From Turritopsis dohrnii (lineage: Eukaryota; Cnidaria; Hydrozoa; Anthoathecata; Oceaniidae): DNA of 64,000 nt. This document shows, one piece after another, positions 12,064 through 22,854 of the stretch. Position numbers and translations under genes: made by a program. Every line of letters starts with the position of its first letter. Within the stretch, counting starts at the first letter, position 1. Location of the stretch: contig BQMF02000232.1 of the NCBI GenBank assembly GCA_027922465.2, positions 1 through 64,000 of the forward strand, written 5' to 3'. The notes below the pieces were generated by a model, which saw only the letters and a program-made list of their open reading frames with translations, was not told the origin of the DNA and did no database searches.

Positions 12064-14394
12064 ACCTGTAATAATACAGACCAGGAATAATACAGACCAG
12101 AAATAATACAGACTAAATGATGATGTTCGGTAGCATGAAAGCAGGGGAAAGATTGGTATTTTTTCAAATATCAAGGGAATCGCCAGCGACGCTTCTGATT
12201 CATGAATGATTGACGCTTCGGTTCTGCTAATGACAGCAATTGTACATAAGATATTTACTGATATAAATAGACTCAGCAATTAGATTTTTATATGACAGAA
12301 ATAATATGTGTGAACTTTCAACGTTTGCCATCTCTATATTCCACCGAAATGTTTGTGTACAAAACAAAAAGATGCTTTATACTCCACTGGCGCTTTATTC
12401 TACTATATTTCAAAATATAGAAAAACCATCTAAAATGCAGGGACCGCGGAGCAGGGTGGCTAAGAGGGCAATATAATTTTGTCGGTTCAGGTTTTTTTAC
12501 AATTTTAGCCATTCTAATTCAACAAAATTTTCTTGGCCCTAATTAGTCATTTTTAAAAGAAATTGAAGAAAAAGTAAAAACTTATCTAGGGATTTCGGGT
12601 AAACAAAAAATCGCTCATACTTTGTAGATGTTGTGAGAGGGGAAAATTGGATATTTCAATCACAGGTGCCATAAAGTCTATAATGATTAATCAGCCTTCA
12701 ACTCCATTACTTGAGAGTTCAGAAATGAAACTTTTGTCTATGATTGAGATACTGTCAAATTCTACTTCATCACACGACTTCTTAGTCTGGGTTATAAAGG
12801 CATTAATCGAGTTGAACTGAATTTAAAAAGTAAAGAGAATTTTTTCAATTTTAGTCCTGAAACGTATTAGTAAAGTGATAATTTTAGTGTGAATGACGAA
12901 CTGTATCAATACCTCAAAGTTTCATTATCTTTACATCAAATTCAAGAGTAATCAATCAAACATAAATATTTCATTGTCCTGTTGTTCGTTCACATCTGGT
13001 TCGTGATAACACAACACGAGCTAATACTGCAAGAAGCTGACGTCACAACGCGTTTGTTTACAAATTCTCCTGGATATGATCTAGATATGGAAACATGTGT
13101 AACGAAATTGTATTTCCAATCAAATTCCTTTTTTTCACTCAAAGTGATTTGTTTATTTTATTCCTCGTGCATAAATATATTTTAAAAGCAAAACGTTTGG
13201 AAGCTTTAAAACTATCAAACGTTGTCATGGAGACATATGATAAGATATCAAAACATAATTTACATAATAAACATGAAAGCTATAGATTTTACGAATTTTA
13301 ATTGCTATGCTTCGAGGATATTGTATAATACCCTGCGTTTCACATTTTTAAGCCTACATGTATGATGTGAGTTTTACTTAAGTAAAGCTTCGTTCGTATA
13401 AGGTTTTACAATAAAGACGTCCCCTCTTTTATATGTAAATTCCTTTTACTTGAAACTTAAGTATGGATTCAAGACATTAGGCTCAGGCCTACAACATGAA
13501 TGGTTACTTACTTACTAAACTAGCATGTAGCTTTAGCTAAAAATGCACCCGCGCTCAAGCATTCCAATTTGTACACGCAGCAAGCTATACATTGCAAGCC
13601 TATACAACGGAAACAAAAACAAACAAAACTTTGTTACTTTTTGTTATCTCTTAGGCCTATGTCACACTGATGCTAATATACCTTTCAAAAAGTGTAAATA
13701 AGGCTTAACAAGTAATATCAGAAAGTATTTGCTACAAACAAAAGAAATGTGTGAACTGAAACATGGATACGTATTTTATAATCAAAGTAAAATTTGTTAA
13801 AGAAATTATGTAAAAGCCAAAAGAAAAGAAACACTGTTTCAAAAAAAATATTAAAGCGAAAAATCCATCAGAAATTTGCGTTTCAAACTTTAGTTCAAAA
13901 CAAAAAATAGCCAAGGTTTACATAAAATAGCAAGAAAAAAATATAAAAAGGTTTTATTGATCATGAGTGGAGGACAGTTAAAGAATAAAAAAACAAGAAT
14001 TTGTAATATGGCTTTCTTACATACACAGGAATCCAATTAAAATGGCAAGATCCACCAAAAATCATTGAATAAAATTTATTGAACGAAAGATTTAGAGCTA
14101 AAACAACATATACAAACATAAAATGTATGCTTGGCAAAATTTCAGATTTCAAGCTGTGCTTCAAAATCCTTGTTGTTCACTTCACTAAAAAACGCAAAAG
14201 TAATATAAAAAATGTTTAATTAATTTTAGCATACGAACTTTTTAAACAACATAATATATTATAATAATAAATTAGGAAAGAGATACGAAAAAACATTCTG
14301 TCTCCCACTTACAGTACCATGCTTTGAAACGGGAAAAACGCAAAGTCAGCTAATAATTGTTTTCCACCGTGTAACGTCAACACGAAAGTTGGAA
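12064..14394. other. intergenic
   Basis: Starts with three short repeats of AATAATACAGACCAG just after the stop codon. The rest is AT-rich with no gene I can support; several 60-90 codon ORFs on both strands lack domains. Confidence 0.55.

Positions 14395-14444
<50 letters not shown>
14395..14444. repeat. (GAT)n microsatellite
   Basis: About 16 uninterrupted GAT triplets. Simple repeat; no coding context. Confidence 0.95.
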
Positions 14445-14448
<4 letters not shown>

Positions 14449-14606
14449 AATCGGAAACTGACATTCGCCTATCTCCCGAAACTACTATGCCTCCTCGCTC
14501 GCTTACGCTCGCTGCGGGGGCAATAAATAAATAATAAACAAAAAGCCGCTTGGCTTGAAGACTTCAGGACGTAACACAACGATGCATATTTAGTCTCAAA
14601 ATACAA

Positions 14607-15240
14607 CGTTGCCGAATTGCCAAATTATGTTCAAATCTAATAAAATGACTGGGAAATTCAAAATCAGCAGCTTCTAATTGTGAGTTGTAGAAATTTTTAT
14701 GAATATTGCGGAAATTTCTAAGTTTGATCCAAATTTGGCCCGAATTACCCATTTCTGTTCAAATCTGACAAAATGACAGACAAATTCGTAATCAGCACCT
14801 TTCAAAAGTGATCGGCGCAAAATTTTTTGAAATTTGAAGAACTTTCTAAATTTGGTTCAAATTTGACCTAAATTGCCCAATTTTAGTAAAACCTGGCAAA
14901 ATAATTGTCAAATTTGAAATCAGCACCTTTCAATTGTGATCTTTGCAAACTTTCCTGAAAATTGAAGAACTTTCGAAATTTGGTCCAAATTTGGCCTAAA
15001 TTGCCCAATTTTAGTCAAATCTGGCAATATCATTGTCAAATTCGAAATCAGCACCTTTCAAATGTGATCCGTGCAAAATTTCATGAAAATTGAAGAACTT
15101 TCGAAATTTGGTCCAAATTTGGCCTAAATTGGCCAATTTTAGTCAAACCTGGCAATATCATTGTCAAATTCGAAATCAGAACCTTTCAAATGTGATCAAC
15201 TGGAAGTCCTAATTTGACCAAATTTGCGAATTCGGCAACG
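14607..15240. mobile_element. inverted-repeat element containing a ~125-bp minisatellite
   Basis: The left tip CGTTGCCGAATTGCCAAAT pairs with the right tip AATTTGCGAATTCGGCAACG as a near-perfect terminal inverted repeat. The interior is about five tandem units of roughly 125 bp, each with versions of ATTGTCAAATTCGAAATCAG and CACCTTTCAAATGTGATC; later units are the most alike. No ORF of note. The whole looks like a nonautonomous transposon whose core is an amplified tandem array. Confidence 0.7.
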
Positions 15241-15289
15241 ATGTCATGTAAACGCTGCACGAAAACGTTCATAACTTGGAGAAGTAGTA

Positions 15290-15317
15290 GTAGGAGGAGG
15301 AGGAGGAGGAGGAGGAG
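15290..15317. repeat. (AGG)n microsatellite
   Basis: A short run of AGG/AGT triplets, about nine units. Simple repeat. Confidence 0.85.
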
Positions 15318-16220
15318 AAACCACGGGTATTTTAAATACTTTACTCCACCATGGGTGTCCTAAAGTCAATAAATTAAAAGTAATTCGTATACTTGAATAG
15401 TTAAACTGGTTTTATGTAAAAGCTGCATACTAGAATATCTCCACTTGCCGTTGTCATTCTATGATTTGAAAACTGGATTTGAAATTAGGGTTCAAGCTGG
15501 AAAATCATAATGGTAGACGCTGCTGTTTGGTGTTCTATCCTTCAAATATAACTTCCAGCTAATGTAAATATTATTCCAGTGCATACGATATTATTTATCT
15601 ATGACAGGACAATATTACCTTTGCTGTTTTTTCTACAAGGGAATCAAGTTTCATAAAGTGACTATATGTAAACAAAGCAAACAAAAATCTGTAAAGATGA
15701 AATACGTGAAGATGAAACTGAGCAAATTTGTAAAAGTCCCAAGGACTAAAAACGCCCAATTTCTTACGATGGGTGAGGTTTAATCGTACACAGGTTTCGT
15801 TGCATCTTGTTTCATGACGAGCCACACAGCCAGACAGTTTAATTATTGAACGATCTTCAGCCAATGCTGAATTCATCGATCAGATCTCAGATCTATAAAT
15901 TGAAAAACAAATAGGATTTGAATATTTTTATTGACTTTTGCATTTTTGGGAATTTCCAAGCTTGTTTCAGCATGATATAAATTCTTTCCAGTTTCTATAC
16001 ACAACTGCCAGTTAAGATTGCTAAACATTACCTCGAGTTTTGTTTCTGAGAAGAGCGCTAGAGGTTTTGGAAATGTACTTCCGCTTAGTCAAACTGCTCA
16101 ACCGTATATTAAATGAAATTTTAAAGAATTTAACAAAAGGAAATATATTTTGAGTATAACTATCTACAGCAGTTGATGAAAGATATAGGTAAGTTCTTCT
16201 GAGCTTTTTCCTAACACCTT
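15318..16220. other. intergenic
   Basis: AT-rich with two short opposite-strand ORFs over the same bases (15595-15876 and 15601-15783), neither with domains or splice context. No gene called. Confidence 0.5.
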
Positions 16221-16276
16221 AAAGGCACGAAAAGTCGCGAACACAAAAAAGTCGCGAGCAACCTTTTGTGCCTTTT
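16221..16276. repeat. imperfect hairpin with duplicated AAAGTCGCGA
   Basis: AAAGGCAC at 16221-16228 and GTGCCTTT at 16269-16276 are perfect inverted arms; the loop side carries two direct copies of AAAGTCGCGA. It could fold as a stem. Function unknown. Confidence 0.55.
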
Positions 16277-16329
16277 TTGTGATTTCGATTTCTTAACAAA
16301 AAGTGAAAAGTTTGATCATTGATGTTGAT

Positions 16330-16992
16330 AAGGTCATGGAAGTATATAAAGAGAAGGACTTACAACTTTTATTAATCTATTCAAACAACCTCGCCTCGGT
16401 TTATTGAAATTTTGACAAAAGCAGTTTTGAAATCTCTCAAGCGCTGTTAAAACTACATGTTTTCATTGGCTTCCAAGATCGTAGCAACCAACCAGAAATG
16501 AATTTAAAGATTTCATGATTATTTTGAAGCCAGTTTTTAAACTCTGATTCCTCATGACTTCTTACAGTCTCAAGCATGAAATTTTCAGAACTGATTGAAA
16601 AAGCATACTTCGTTCTGTATATTCTCAGGCATCACCCAGGCATCATTCAAAGTACCAAATTTTTGGATATAAGTACATACACAAAATGCCTCCTAACTCC
16701 AAGAAATTTATCTTAATTCCAATCCACTATTTTAAAAACGGTTGAGTAGAAGTTTTGTGATACTCAAGAATATTGCTGATGCATCTGCAGATTGTATTTT
16801 CTCTCAATTCGTTGGTTTTCCACATCGGATTAAACTTAAAGCGTCGTATAAACCCGCCCATGTGAACCAAAATCCAGTGAAATGCGAGGCGAGGATTACA
16901 TCAAAAAAATGCCGACAGAACAGATTTTAATAATAGAAATGAAAGGCTTTAGTATTAGTTGTAAGTCCTTCTCTTTTTATACGTCCATAAGG
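16330..16992. mobile_element. inverted-repeat element with ~40-bp ends
   Basis: AAGGTCATGGAAGTATATAA (continuing to about 16371) is the imperfect reverse complement of 16956-16992, which shares TTGTAAGTCCTTCTCTTT. The ends lie 660 bp apart with no convincing coding sequence between. Each arm holds a TATA-like motif pointing inwards. Probably a nonautonomous DNA transposon. Confidence 0.6.
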
Positions 16993-17123
16993 TGAAGTTT
17001 CGAAATAATATTAGCAACAGGGAGGTAAAAATCGGAAGATGTTCTTTATGATTACAAAAGATTCTTTCATGCGCCTTTCTAGTTATCTCAATATTCCGAT
17101 TCCCCATTTGAATATGCCCTAAA

Positions 17124-17421
17124 TGCCGTAATTAACACCTGGGGCGCTTATTTTTAATTTCAACCTTCAAAGGACGCTTATTCGACAGAGGCGGTTATTC
17201 AAACAGGGGCGCTTATTGGAATCTTCATATCATGACAAGGAAAATTCATTTTTCAATATTCCAGTATTTCAAGTATAACAAGTATAATAACTTTATTTAT
17301 TATTTTTTGCTAGTCTCAAATAAGCGCCCCTACCGATAACTGTACAGCGAAATAATCGCCTCCTTATGTTCTAGTGAGCGGTTATTCAGAAAGGGGCACT
17401 TATTGGATAAAATATCCCGGA
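17124..17421. mobile_element. degenerate GCGCCC-type MITE(s)
   Basis: Several GGGGCGCTTATT and AAGCGCCCC blocks in both orientations, with a left tip resembling GCCGTAATTAACACC. Tips are poorly conserved, so bounds are approximate; two nested or adjacent copies are possible. It ends about 80 bp before the start codon of the next gene. Confidence 0.65.
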
Positions 17422-17499
17422 GCGATTACTCTGCAGTCATTAAACCTATTGTCAATGATGCAGTAATGCATACGTTCAAACTTTTAGTTCTTGCAGACC

Positions 17500-18369
17500 A
17501 TGTACAAATCATTGTATATCTTGGCTTTGGTCATTTTTCCTGCTGTCTCCACAGTGGATTTTCTGGATACTGCAGAAGCTGGATGCGATGTTGATCGAGA
17601 AAAGAAAAGTGACTCATTTACTGAAGAATCCGTTAAAGCTTTTGCTTCTCAATTAACAGCATTAAAGAGCGTAATCCTTACGCAATCACAAAATGGGAAA
17701 TTGACAGAATCTCATATTGTACCATGGAAAGCAATATTTCATAAGATATTGCGGAGGTTCCCTGTAACTGACTCGGACTATAAGGTTACGATCAATGATT
17801 GGAAAACTGATATGTATGATTTGATCGAAGATTTGCATGAATTGGATCGAGAATGGTATTTGTTTGAAGAGTTTCAAGATCAGAAGACAAAAAACAATGA
17901 AAAACCTTTTGATGTATTCTTGGAGAAGAATGAAGAAAACAAACGGAAGTGCAAAGAGCTGGTGGAAAAATTTCCACTGAAATATCAGAAAACAGTTTCA
18001 CCATCATTAATCAAAGACACCATAGGACGTTTTTGCAAATGCATGTACAGCTCTCCTGCAAATATACGTCCAGGATTTTATGATACTAACAAAGAGATTG
18101 GCGAAAATCTAGATCCCATGGTCCCAATGTCTGATAACATAACAAGAAGCGGCGAATTTACAAAATTGACAGCACATGGTAAAACAATGAAAAACAAATT
18201 TTCAATTGAACCTAAATTTTATGATAAAAGTCTTGGTGGAGGTTTTATATCTTCAGATGCACCTCTACTAACAGATGGAAAAGCGAACGCACGAAACATT
18301 TTGGAAAATCGAAAAATATCCAGTAAATGGATTAAACAAGGAGTTTTGAAACGAAACAATTTGATGTAA
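17500..18369 (+). CDS. unrecognised secreted 289-residue protein
   Basis: An uninterrupted reading frame from ATG 17500. The first 18 residues (MYKSLYILALVIFPAVST) form a clear signal peptide, and the mature protein is lysine- and glutamate-rich with no second membrane segment. Four cysteines are visible: residue 29, one in KRKCKELVEK, and a pair in RFCKCMYSS. A charged helical middle (YDLIEDLHELDREWYLFEEF) is followed by a more basic, Ser/Asn-rich end with dibasic pairs. I recognise no family. CTTTTAGTTCTTGCAG ends just 3 bp before the ATG and looks like a 3' splice site, so a noncoding 5' exon or trans-splicing is possible. The length and codon-like composition make a chance ORF unlikely in such AT-rich DNA. 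Confidence 0.7.
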   Translation: MYKSLYILALVIFPAVSTVDFLDTAEAGCDVDREKKSDSFTEESVKAFASQLTALKSVILTQSQNGKLTESHIVPWKAIFHKILRRFPVTDSDYKVTINDWKTDMYDLIEDLHELDREWYLFEEFQDQKTKNNEKPFDVFLEKNEENKRKCKELVEKFPLKYQKTVSPSLIKDTIGRFCKCMYSSPANIRPGFYDTNKEIGENLDPMVPMSDNITRSGEFTKLTAHGKTMKNKFSIEPKFYDKSLGGGFISSDAPLLTDGKANARNILENRKISSKWIKQGVLKRNNLM

Positions 18370-18962
18370 TATTTTGAAAGATGCTCCCATTCTCGTCAAC
18401 GTTTTGAAGTTATATATTTGAATGGATGAAGATGTAATACAAAATGAATGTTTTCATTAAATGAAATGACATACACTTTATCTAAATGCTGAGGTTTCTT
18501 ACCTTTCCTATTTGTGGTTTCATGCTGCATACAGGCTTCGTTCTGATGTGTTAAAATGTTTTGAAATTATATTTTGTGATATCTAATGTAAGTGTGACCA
18601 CCAATATAAATATGAATTTGAAAAAGGCTATACTCTTTTATATTAAAAGATTTTTTGTGGACCATTTTCATGAACGGTATTTAATATTTCAATTTTGATA
18701 ACGATATAGGAAAAATATGATTAATAATCCACAACTTCATTTAAGTCACAAACTACTTAGAAAACCATTCTGGTGTATATGGTTTAGCCTCCCAGTTTGC
18801 AAATTAAACCAGTAAAATTTTCTATACAACGAACGGTGATTGTCATGAAAAATGATTTCTAAGGTTATCGAATAAATGTCTTTCGGTTTACTTACGTTAT
18901 TTCTCCATGATAACGCTTTACGAGACTGTACCTGTTGCGCTTGTCCGCAGAGACTACCATGT
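18370..18962. other. intergenic
   Basis: 3' flank of the secreted-protein gene, AT-rich. Nothing else seen; the ORF at 18746-19180 on the minus strand mostly runs antisense through the SINE. Confidence 0.55.
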
Positions 18963-19232
18963 AGCGATGGTGTAGTGGTTAGTACAAGTGCAACCCGTGT
19001 TCGAGTCGAGTCATGTCGTATCTCAATACACCACTCCGATGCGCTATAAAAGTAGCGTGTCAGCCCATTAGGAGCCATCGACTGACTGCACACTGACCTT
19101 CGGGCAAGGTAGAGTAATGCTATACGTATCTCTGGCGGTAAGTCAACTAATAGTTGCAAGTCGGTGGGCGGAAGAACCAACCATTACGGATGGAAGCCCA
19201 AGGACTAAAAACTCCCGTTAACTTACTTACTA
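18963..19232 (+). mobile_element. tRNA-derived SINE, full-length
   Basis: The 5' head has an A-box-like TGGTGTAGTGGTTAGTAC and a B-box-like GTTCGAGTC about 45 bp later, as in a tRNA-derived polymerase III promoter. The body includes CCATTAGGAGCCATCGACTG and GGATGGAAGCCCAAGGACTA; the tail is repeated CTTA. Related copies are at 39541-39690 (inverted, head missing) and 61872-62145. Confidence 0.85.
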
Positions 19233-19280
19233 CCAAGTAACCATTAGCAACACAGTGTGCTGCTTTCTGCTGGAATATAC

Positions 19281-19699
19281 ATTAGCTTCGAAGATTTTCG
19301 TTGAAAAACATTTCGGAGGAATAACTTCAGCTGAAAAACTTTCGAACAAATTTTTCAATTTCGGCGGTAACACTTTCGGACAGCATTTTTCAAGCGGAAA
19401 AAATTTCGGACAAGTGTTTTCGACAACGATACACCAAAAGAGTGAAAAGGGTGTGAAAAGATGTTTGACGATGCCAGTGATGACGTCATTTTGATAGATT
19501 TATTTTCCTGTTTTGTACTTTCACAAACTGAATGAAGATGAACTAAGAAATTTAAGCATTATTTTTGTTGTCATATAACCCCAAACCAATACTTTTAAAT
19601 GTTTTCAGTAATACCGGAAAAACCAAAACCTTCGGACGGAAAAATTTTGTGACAAAAAAAATCCGAAAGTTTTACCGTCCGAAAGTTTTCGAAGTTAAT
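19281..19699. mobile_element. inverted-repeat element rich in TTTCGG motifs
   Basis: The left tip ATTAGCTTCGAAGATTTTCG and the right tip CGAAAGTTTTCGAAGTTAAT are inverted partners, matching at about 16 of 20 positions. The interior is full of AACTTTCGG-type words near both ends, giving further inverted similarity. The ORFs inside (such as 19255-19494) look like translations of this repetition, not genes. Confidence 0.6.
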
Positions 19700-20184
19700 G
19701 TATTAATTTTGAATCTATACGAACTAATATCATCAAACAAATACCATCAAACTTAAAAATTGCATTTCAAACCCCCGACACACTCCTAACTTTGTAATGC
19801 GTCTGTGCTTCATAACATGATATTATATATAGGTCGAACTTTTAATGACTTAAAAATTAAAACTTTTATATACTTAAACTTAACAACTTTTTCAAATAAT
19901 ATTCAAAACCTTTAAGTATGAATAAATTTTTTAAATCAGAACGATAAATATGAGTGATTTTTTTTACTGTTTTACTGTTATGAATAAATAATGAGTGAAA
20001 ACTTATATAAGAAATTCAAATCCAAAAAGAATTCAATGATAAAAATTGACTCTTTTATTCATATTATAAACTTTAATAAAACTCTTTAAATTGAATTGCC
20101 AGATCATTAGCAAAGTAGACAATTAAAGTGAAAACGCGAGCAGGAAATATCACAAGACCTTATCATGAGAGAAAAATAACAAAG
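19700..20184. other. intergenic / 5' flank of the LRR gene
   Basis: Very AT-rich. No clear TATA box or exon seen. Confidence 0.5.
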
Positions 20185-22854
20185 ATGGCGGCTAATGTTG
20201 CAGGAAGATTAATATTTAGTTGTGCTTTACTTCTTGCTATTCAATCGCTGGTTTTAGCTTGTCCATATGCTTGTAAGTGTTTGCCTAAGTTACAAGTGGA
20301 TTGTTCGTTTGCTGGTTTAGTTACCATACCGACAGGTATACCACATAAAACAGAAATATTGTATTTGAATGGCAACAACATTACAACAGTAAAGTTTACG
20401 GACTTCTCCATGTACAACAATATCAAAAAATTATACATTCATGATAATCCAATCAAGGAACTAAATCCATATGGTTTTTTCAATCTCAAGAAAATACACT
20501 ACCTTTCTGTATCAGCAAATTCATTCCATATCGGAGCATTTTATGGATTGCAGAATTTAAAGAACTTGGTTATTACCGGTAATAAACAATTAACTTCGAT
20601 ACCTAGCAGCATCTTCAAACTTATATCATCCAATATACAGTCGATTTCAATTAAAGGAACTGGTCTTCGTCGTATTGATCAATATCTCTTTTCTGGATTT
20701 AAAAAATTGTCAACAATCAATCTTTCTGATAACGAAATAGAACATATCAATGATGGAGCCTTTGAAGCTTCACCTTGCATCAAGACCATTGCCATCGATC
20801 AGAACAAAATTCTCAAGATCGAAAAAGGAACTTTCAAAGGACTGTTGCATTTATCTGCATTAAGTTTGAAGTCAAATCAAATAACGAGTATACACCAAGA
20901 CGCTTTTGTGGATTTAAAAGCGTTGAAGATATTGAATTTATCGGGGAATAAGTTAAGAAAGCTGTCTAATGGATTATTCAAAAGCCTTTTGAGAATGCAA
21001 ATATTAAATCTCAATTCTAATGGTTTGGTTACGTTACCGTTGAGTATCAATGACATTCGAAAATTGCATGATGTCAATGAGAAACTACAAGAACTGTATT
21101 TGAACAATAACCAATTGAAAAAATTTTCTTCCAGAGAGATGCCAGCATTAATTGGCCTTCGGATATTACATCTTAAGAATAATTCTCTAAATCATATATA
21201 TGTTGAGAATATATACTATTTACGTGATCTAGATATATCACACAATTGCAACATAGAAAGATATCCAGCCTTACCTAGATGGCTACAGAACTTGTATATG
21301 TCAAACAATTGCTTAACTGCCATTGACTGGTTCACATTTTCGGACCCAGACAAATTTACCTATGTAGACTTGCATGGGAATCGCTTCAACACGATTTCTC
21401 TGAATGGATTTCTGGATATACACTCACTCAATTTATCGTACTGCAAGATCCAGTCAGTGTTATTTGGTCGCATGTCCATTTACAGAGTTGACCTTAGCTA
21501 CAACAACATAACAGATCTCAGTGCAACAAAGGGGGGCAAACCAGTTGAACTAATCCTTAAAGGCAATAAACTTCGAGAAATTGGTACTGAATTAGAATAC
21601 TCAGATTCGTTAAGAACATTAGATATGTCAGATAACGAGATTCATACAATACACCAGGATGCGTTCAAAAGTACTACAGATTTAAAGGCATTGCATTTGA
21701 AAAATAACAATATCACCTATATCAGCCATGCATTGTTTGAACGTCAAAGATCTTTAGTTGATCTTGATTTATCTAATAACAATATAAAAGTACTTTCAGA
21801 CCAATTCAATGCGCTGCTGGAGTTGAAACGACTTGATTTATCCAACAACGTAATAGCAACTATTAAGAAAAATTGTCTGGATGAATTAGTTTCCCTGGAA
21901 CACTTAAACCTTCAAAATAACTCCATCGATTCATTGCCATTTGGGTTTTTGAAGAGAAGACCAAATTTGAAGCTAAACCTGATCAATAATCAATTCTTGA
22001 CGTGTAACTGCAATTTAACATTATCTCTAAACATGATGACTATTTCAAAGGAAAACATCACAGGACATTGCTTACGAAATTCATCAGTCAAAATACCTCT
22101 TAACGATTTCATAGCATCAATAAGTCTATTATCAATTAGCCATTGTAATCTTTGCCCGTTATCCCCTTGCAACTACAGAGGTCAATGTGTCGAAAACAAG
22201 ACGGTTGGATTTCAATGCCATTGTGATGAAGGATATACTGGACGTAATTGTGAAGTGTCTATATTTGACTGCTTCAAATCTCAAAGCTGTGGACTGTGCA
22301 ATGGTTCTGTTTGTAAAAACCACGGTAACTGTGTAGAATTGAGTATGCATCATATGAAGTGTGATTGCCATGACGGTTTCTATGGAGATTATTGTGAATT
22401 ATCTCCACATTGTAATATTGAAATGTGCAATAACCGAGGTGTATGTATCAGAAATGCAACAGGATTTAGTTGCCAATGCAGTTCCAGTTACACTGGCGAG
22501 TATTGTGAAACAGAGTTACCATCATGTCATCTTAAACAAACCTGTGGTATTTGCAATGAATTCATTTGCAAAAATGGAGGAAAATGTTTTGAAATAAGCA
22601 ATAGTTCTTTTGCCTGCTACTGCTCGAATGGTTTTACCGGCGTTATCTGTCAAAACACACCTAATATCATGAACTATTCTGTGCCATCAACATTAAATGG
22701 TGGTTGGATCACTTCTATAGCTCTTGGTGTTCTCCTTACTACCTTACTTACAGCACTTGTTGCATCAGCATTCATCAAACGAGTAAAAAACACATGGAAA
22801 GGTTCATGTCATTATAACATTAAACCGTTAAAAGAAGATGATAACTGTCTATAA
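20185..22854 (+). CDS. intronless LRR + EGF single-pass membrane protein
   Basis: 889 residues from ATG 20185 in good context (AAGATGG); upstream in-frame codons lack an ATG. A signal peptide (1-25) leads into an LRR N-cap with the spacing C26-x3-C30-x-C32-x7-C40. About twenty leucine-rich repeats of the type LxxLxLxxNxI follow (for example LDLSNNNIKVL), closed by a C-cap at about residue 605 (CNCN). Four EGF-like domains follow at about 657-690, 709-738, 743-774 and 793-822 with canonical CxCxxGYTGxxC ends. One transmembrane helix (about 839-865, ITSIALGVLLTTLLTALVAS) precedes a short basic tail of about 24 residues with no obvious signalling domain. The layout resembles Slit-like or other LRR/EGF adhesion receptors: cell-surface, extracellular N-terminus, probably binding matrix or another cell. 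There is no LamG or cystine knot, so it is not Slit itself. AATAAA occurs at 22980-22985. Confidence 0.9.
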   Translation: MAANVAGRLIFSCALLLAIQSLVLACPYACKCLPKLQVDCSFAGLVTIPTGIPHKTEILYLNGNNITTVKFTDFSMYNNIKKLYIHDNPIKELNPYGFFNLKKIHYLSVSANSFHIGAFYGLQNLKNLVITGNKQLTSIPSSIFKLISSNIQSISIKGTGLRRIDQYLFSGFKKLSTINLSDNEIEHINDGAFEASPCIKTIAIDQNKILKIEKGTFKGLLHLSALSLKSNQITSIHQDAFVDLKALKILNLSGNKLRKLSNGLFKSLLRMQILNLNSNGLVTLPLSINDIRKLHDVNEKLQELYLNNNQLKKFSSREMPALIGLRILHLKNNSLNHIYVENIYYLRDLDISHNCNIERYPALPRWLQNLYMSNNCLTAIDWFTFSDPDKFTYVDLHGNRFNTISLNGFLDIHSLNLSYCKIQSVLFGRMSIYRVDLSYNNITDLSATKGGKPVELILKGNKLREIGTELEYSDSLRTLDMSDNEIHTIHQDAFKSTTDLKALHLKNNNITYISHALFERQRSLVDLDLSNNNIKVLSDQFNALLELKRLDLSNNVIATIKKNCLDELVSLEHLNLQNNSIDSLPFGFLKRRPNLKLNLINNQFLTCNCNLTLSLNMMTISKENITGHCLRNSSVKIPLNDFIASISLLSISHCNLCPLSPCNYRGQCVENKTVGFQCHCDEGYTGRNCEVSIFDCFKSQSCGLCNGSVCKNHGNCVELSMHHMKCDCHDGFYGDYCELSPHCNIEMCNNRGVCIRNATGFSCQCSSSYTGEYCETELPSCHLKQTCGICNEFICKNGGKCFEISNSSFACYCSNGFTGVICQNTPNIMNYSVPSTLNGGWITSIALGVLLTTLLTALVASAFIKRVKNTWKGSCHYNIKPLKEDDNCL

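Noticed and set aside
14607..15240. CRISPR-like array
   Set aside because: Units are long, imperfect and without spacers, the DNA is eukaryotic, and inverted tips bound the array.
18963..19030. tRNA gene
   Set aside because: A- and B-box-like sequences are present, but the following body and CTTA tail, shared by other copies, show it is a SINE head.
20128..20184. Longer N-terminus of the LRR protein
   Set aside because: It would need a GTG start and would bury the signal peptide; the ATG at 20185 has a good context and is followed directly by the signal peptide.
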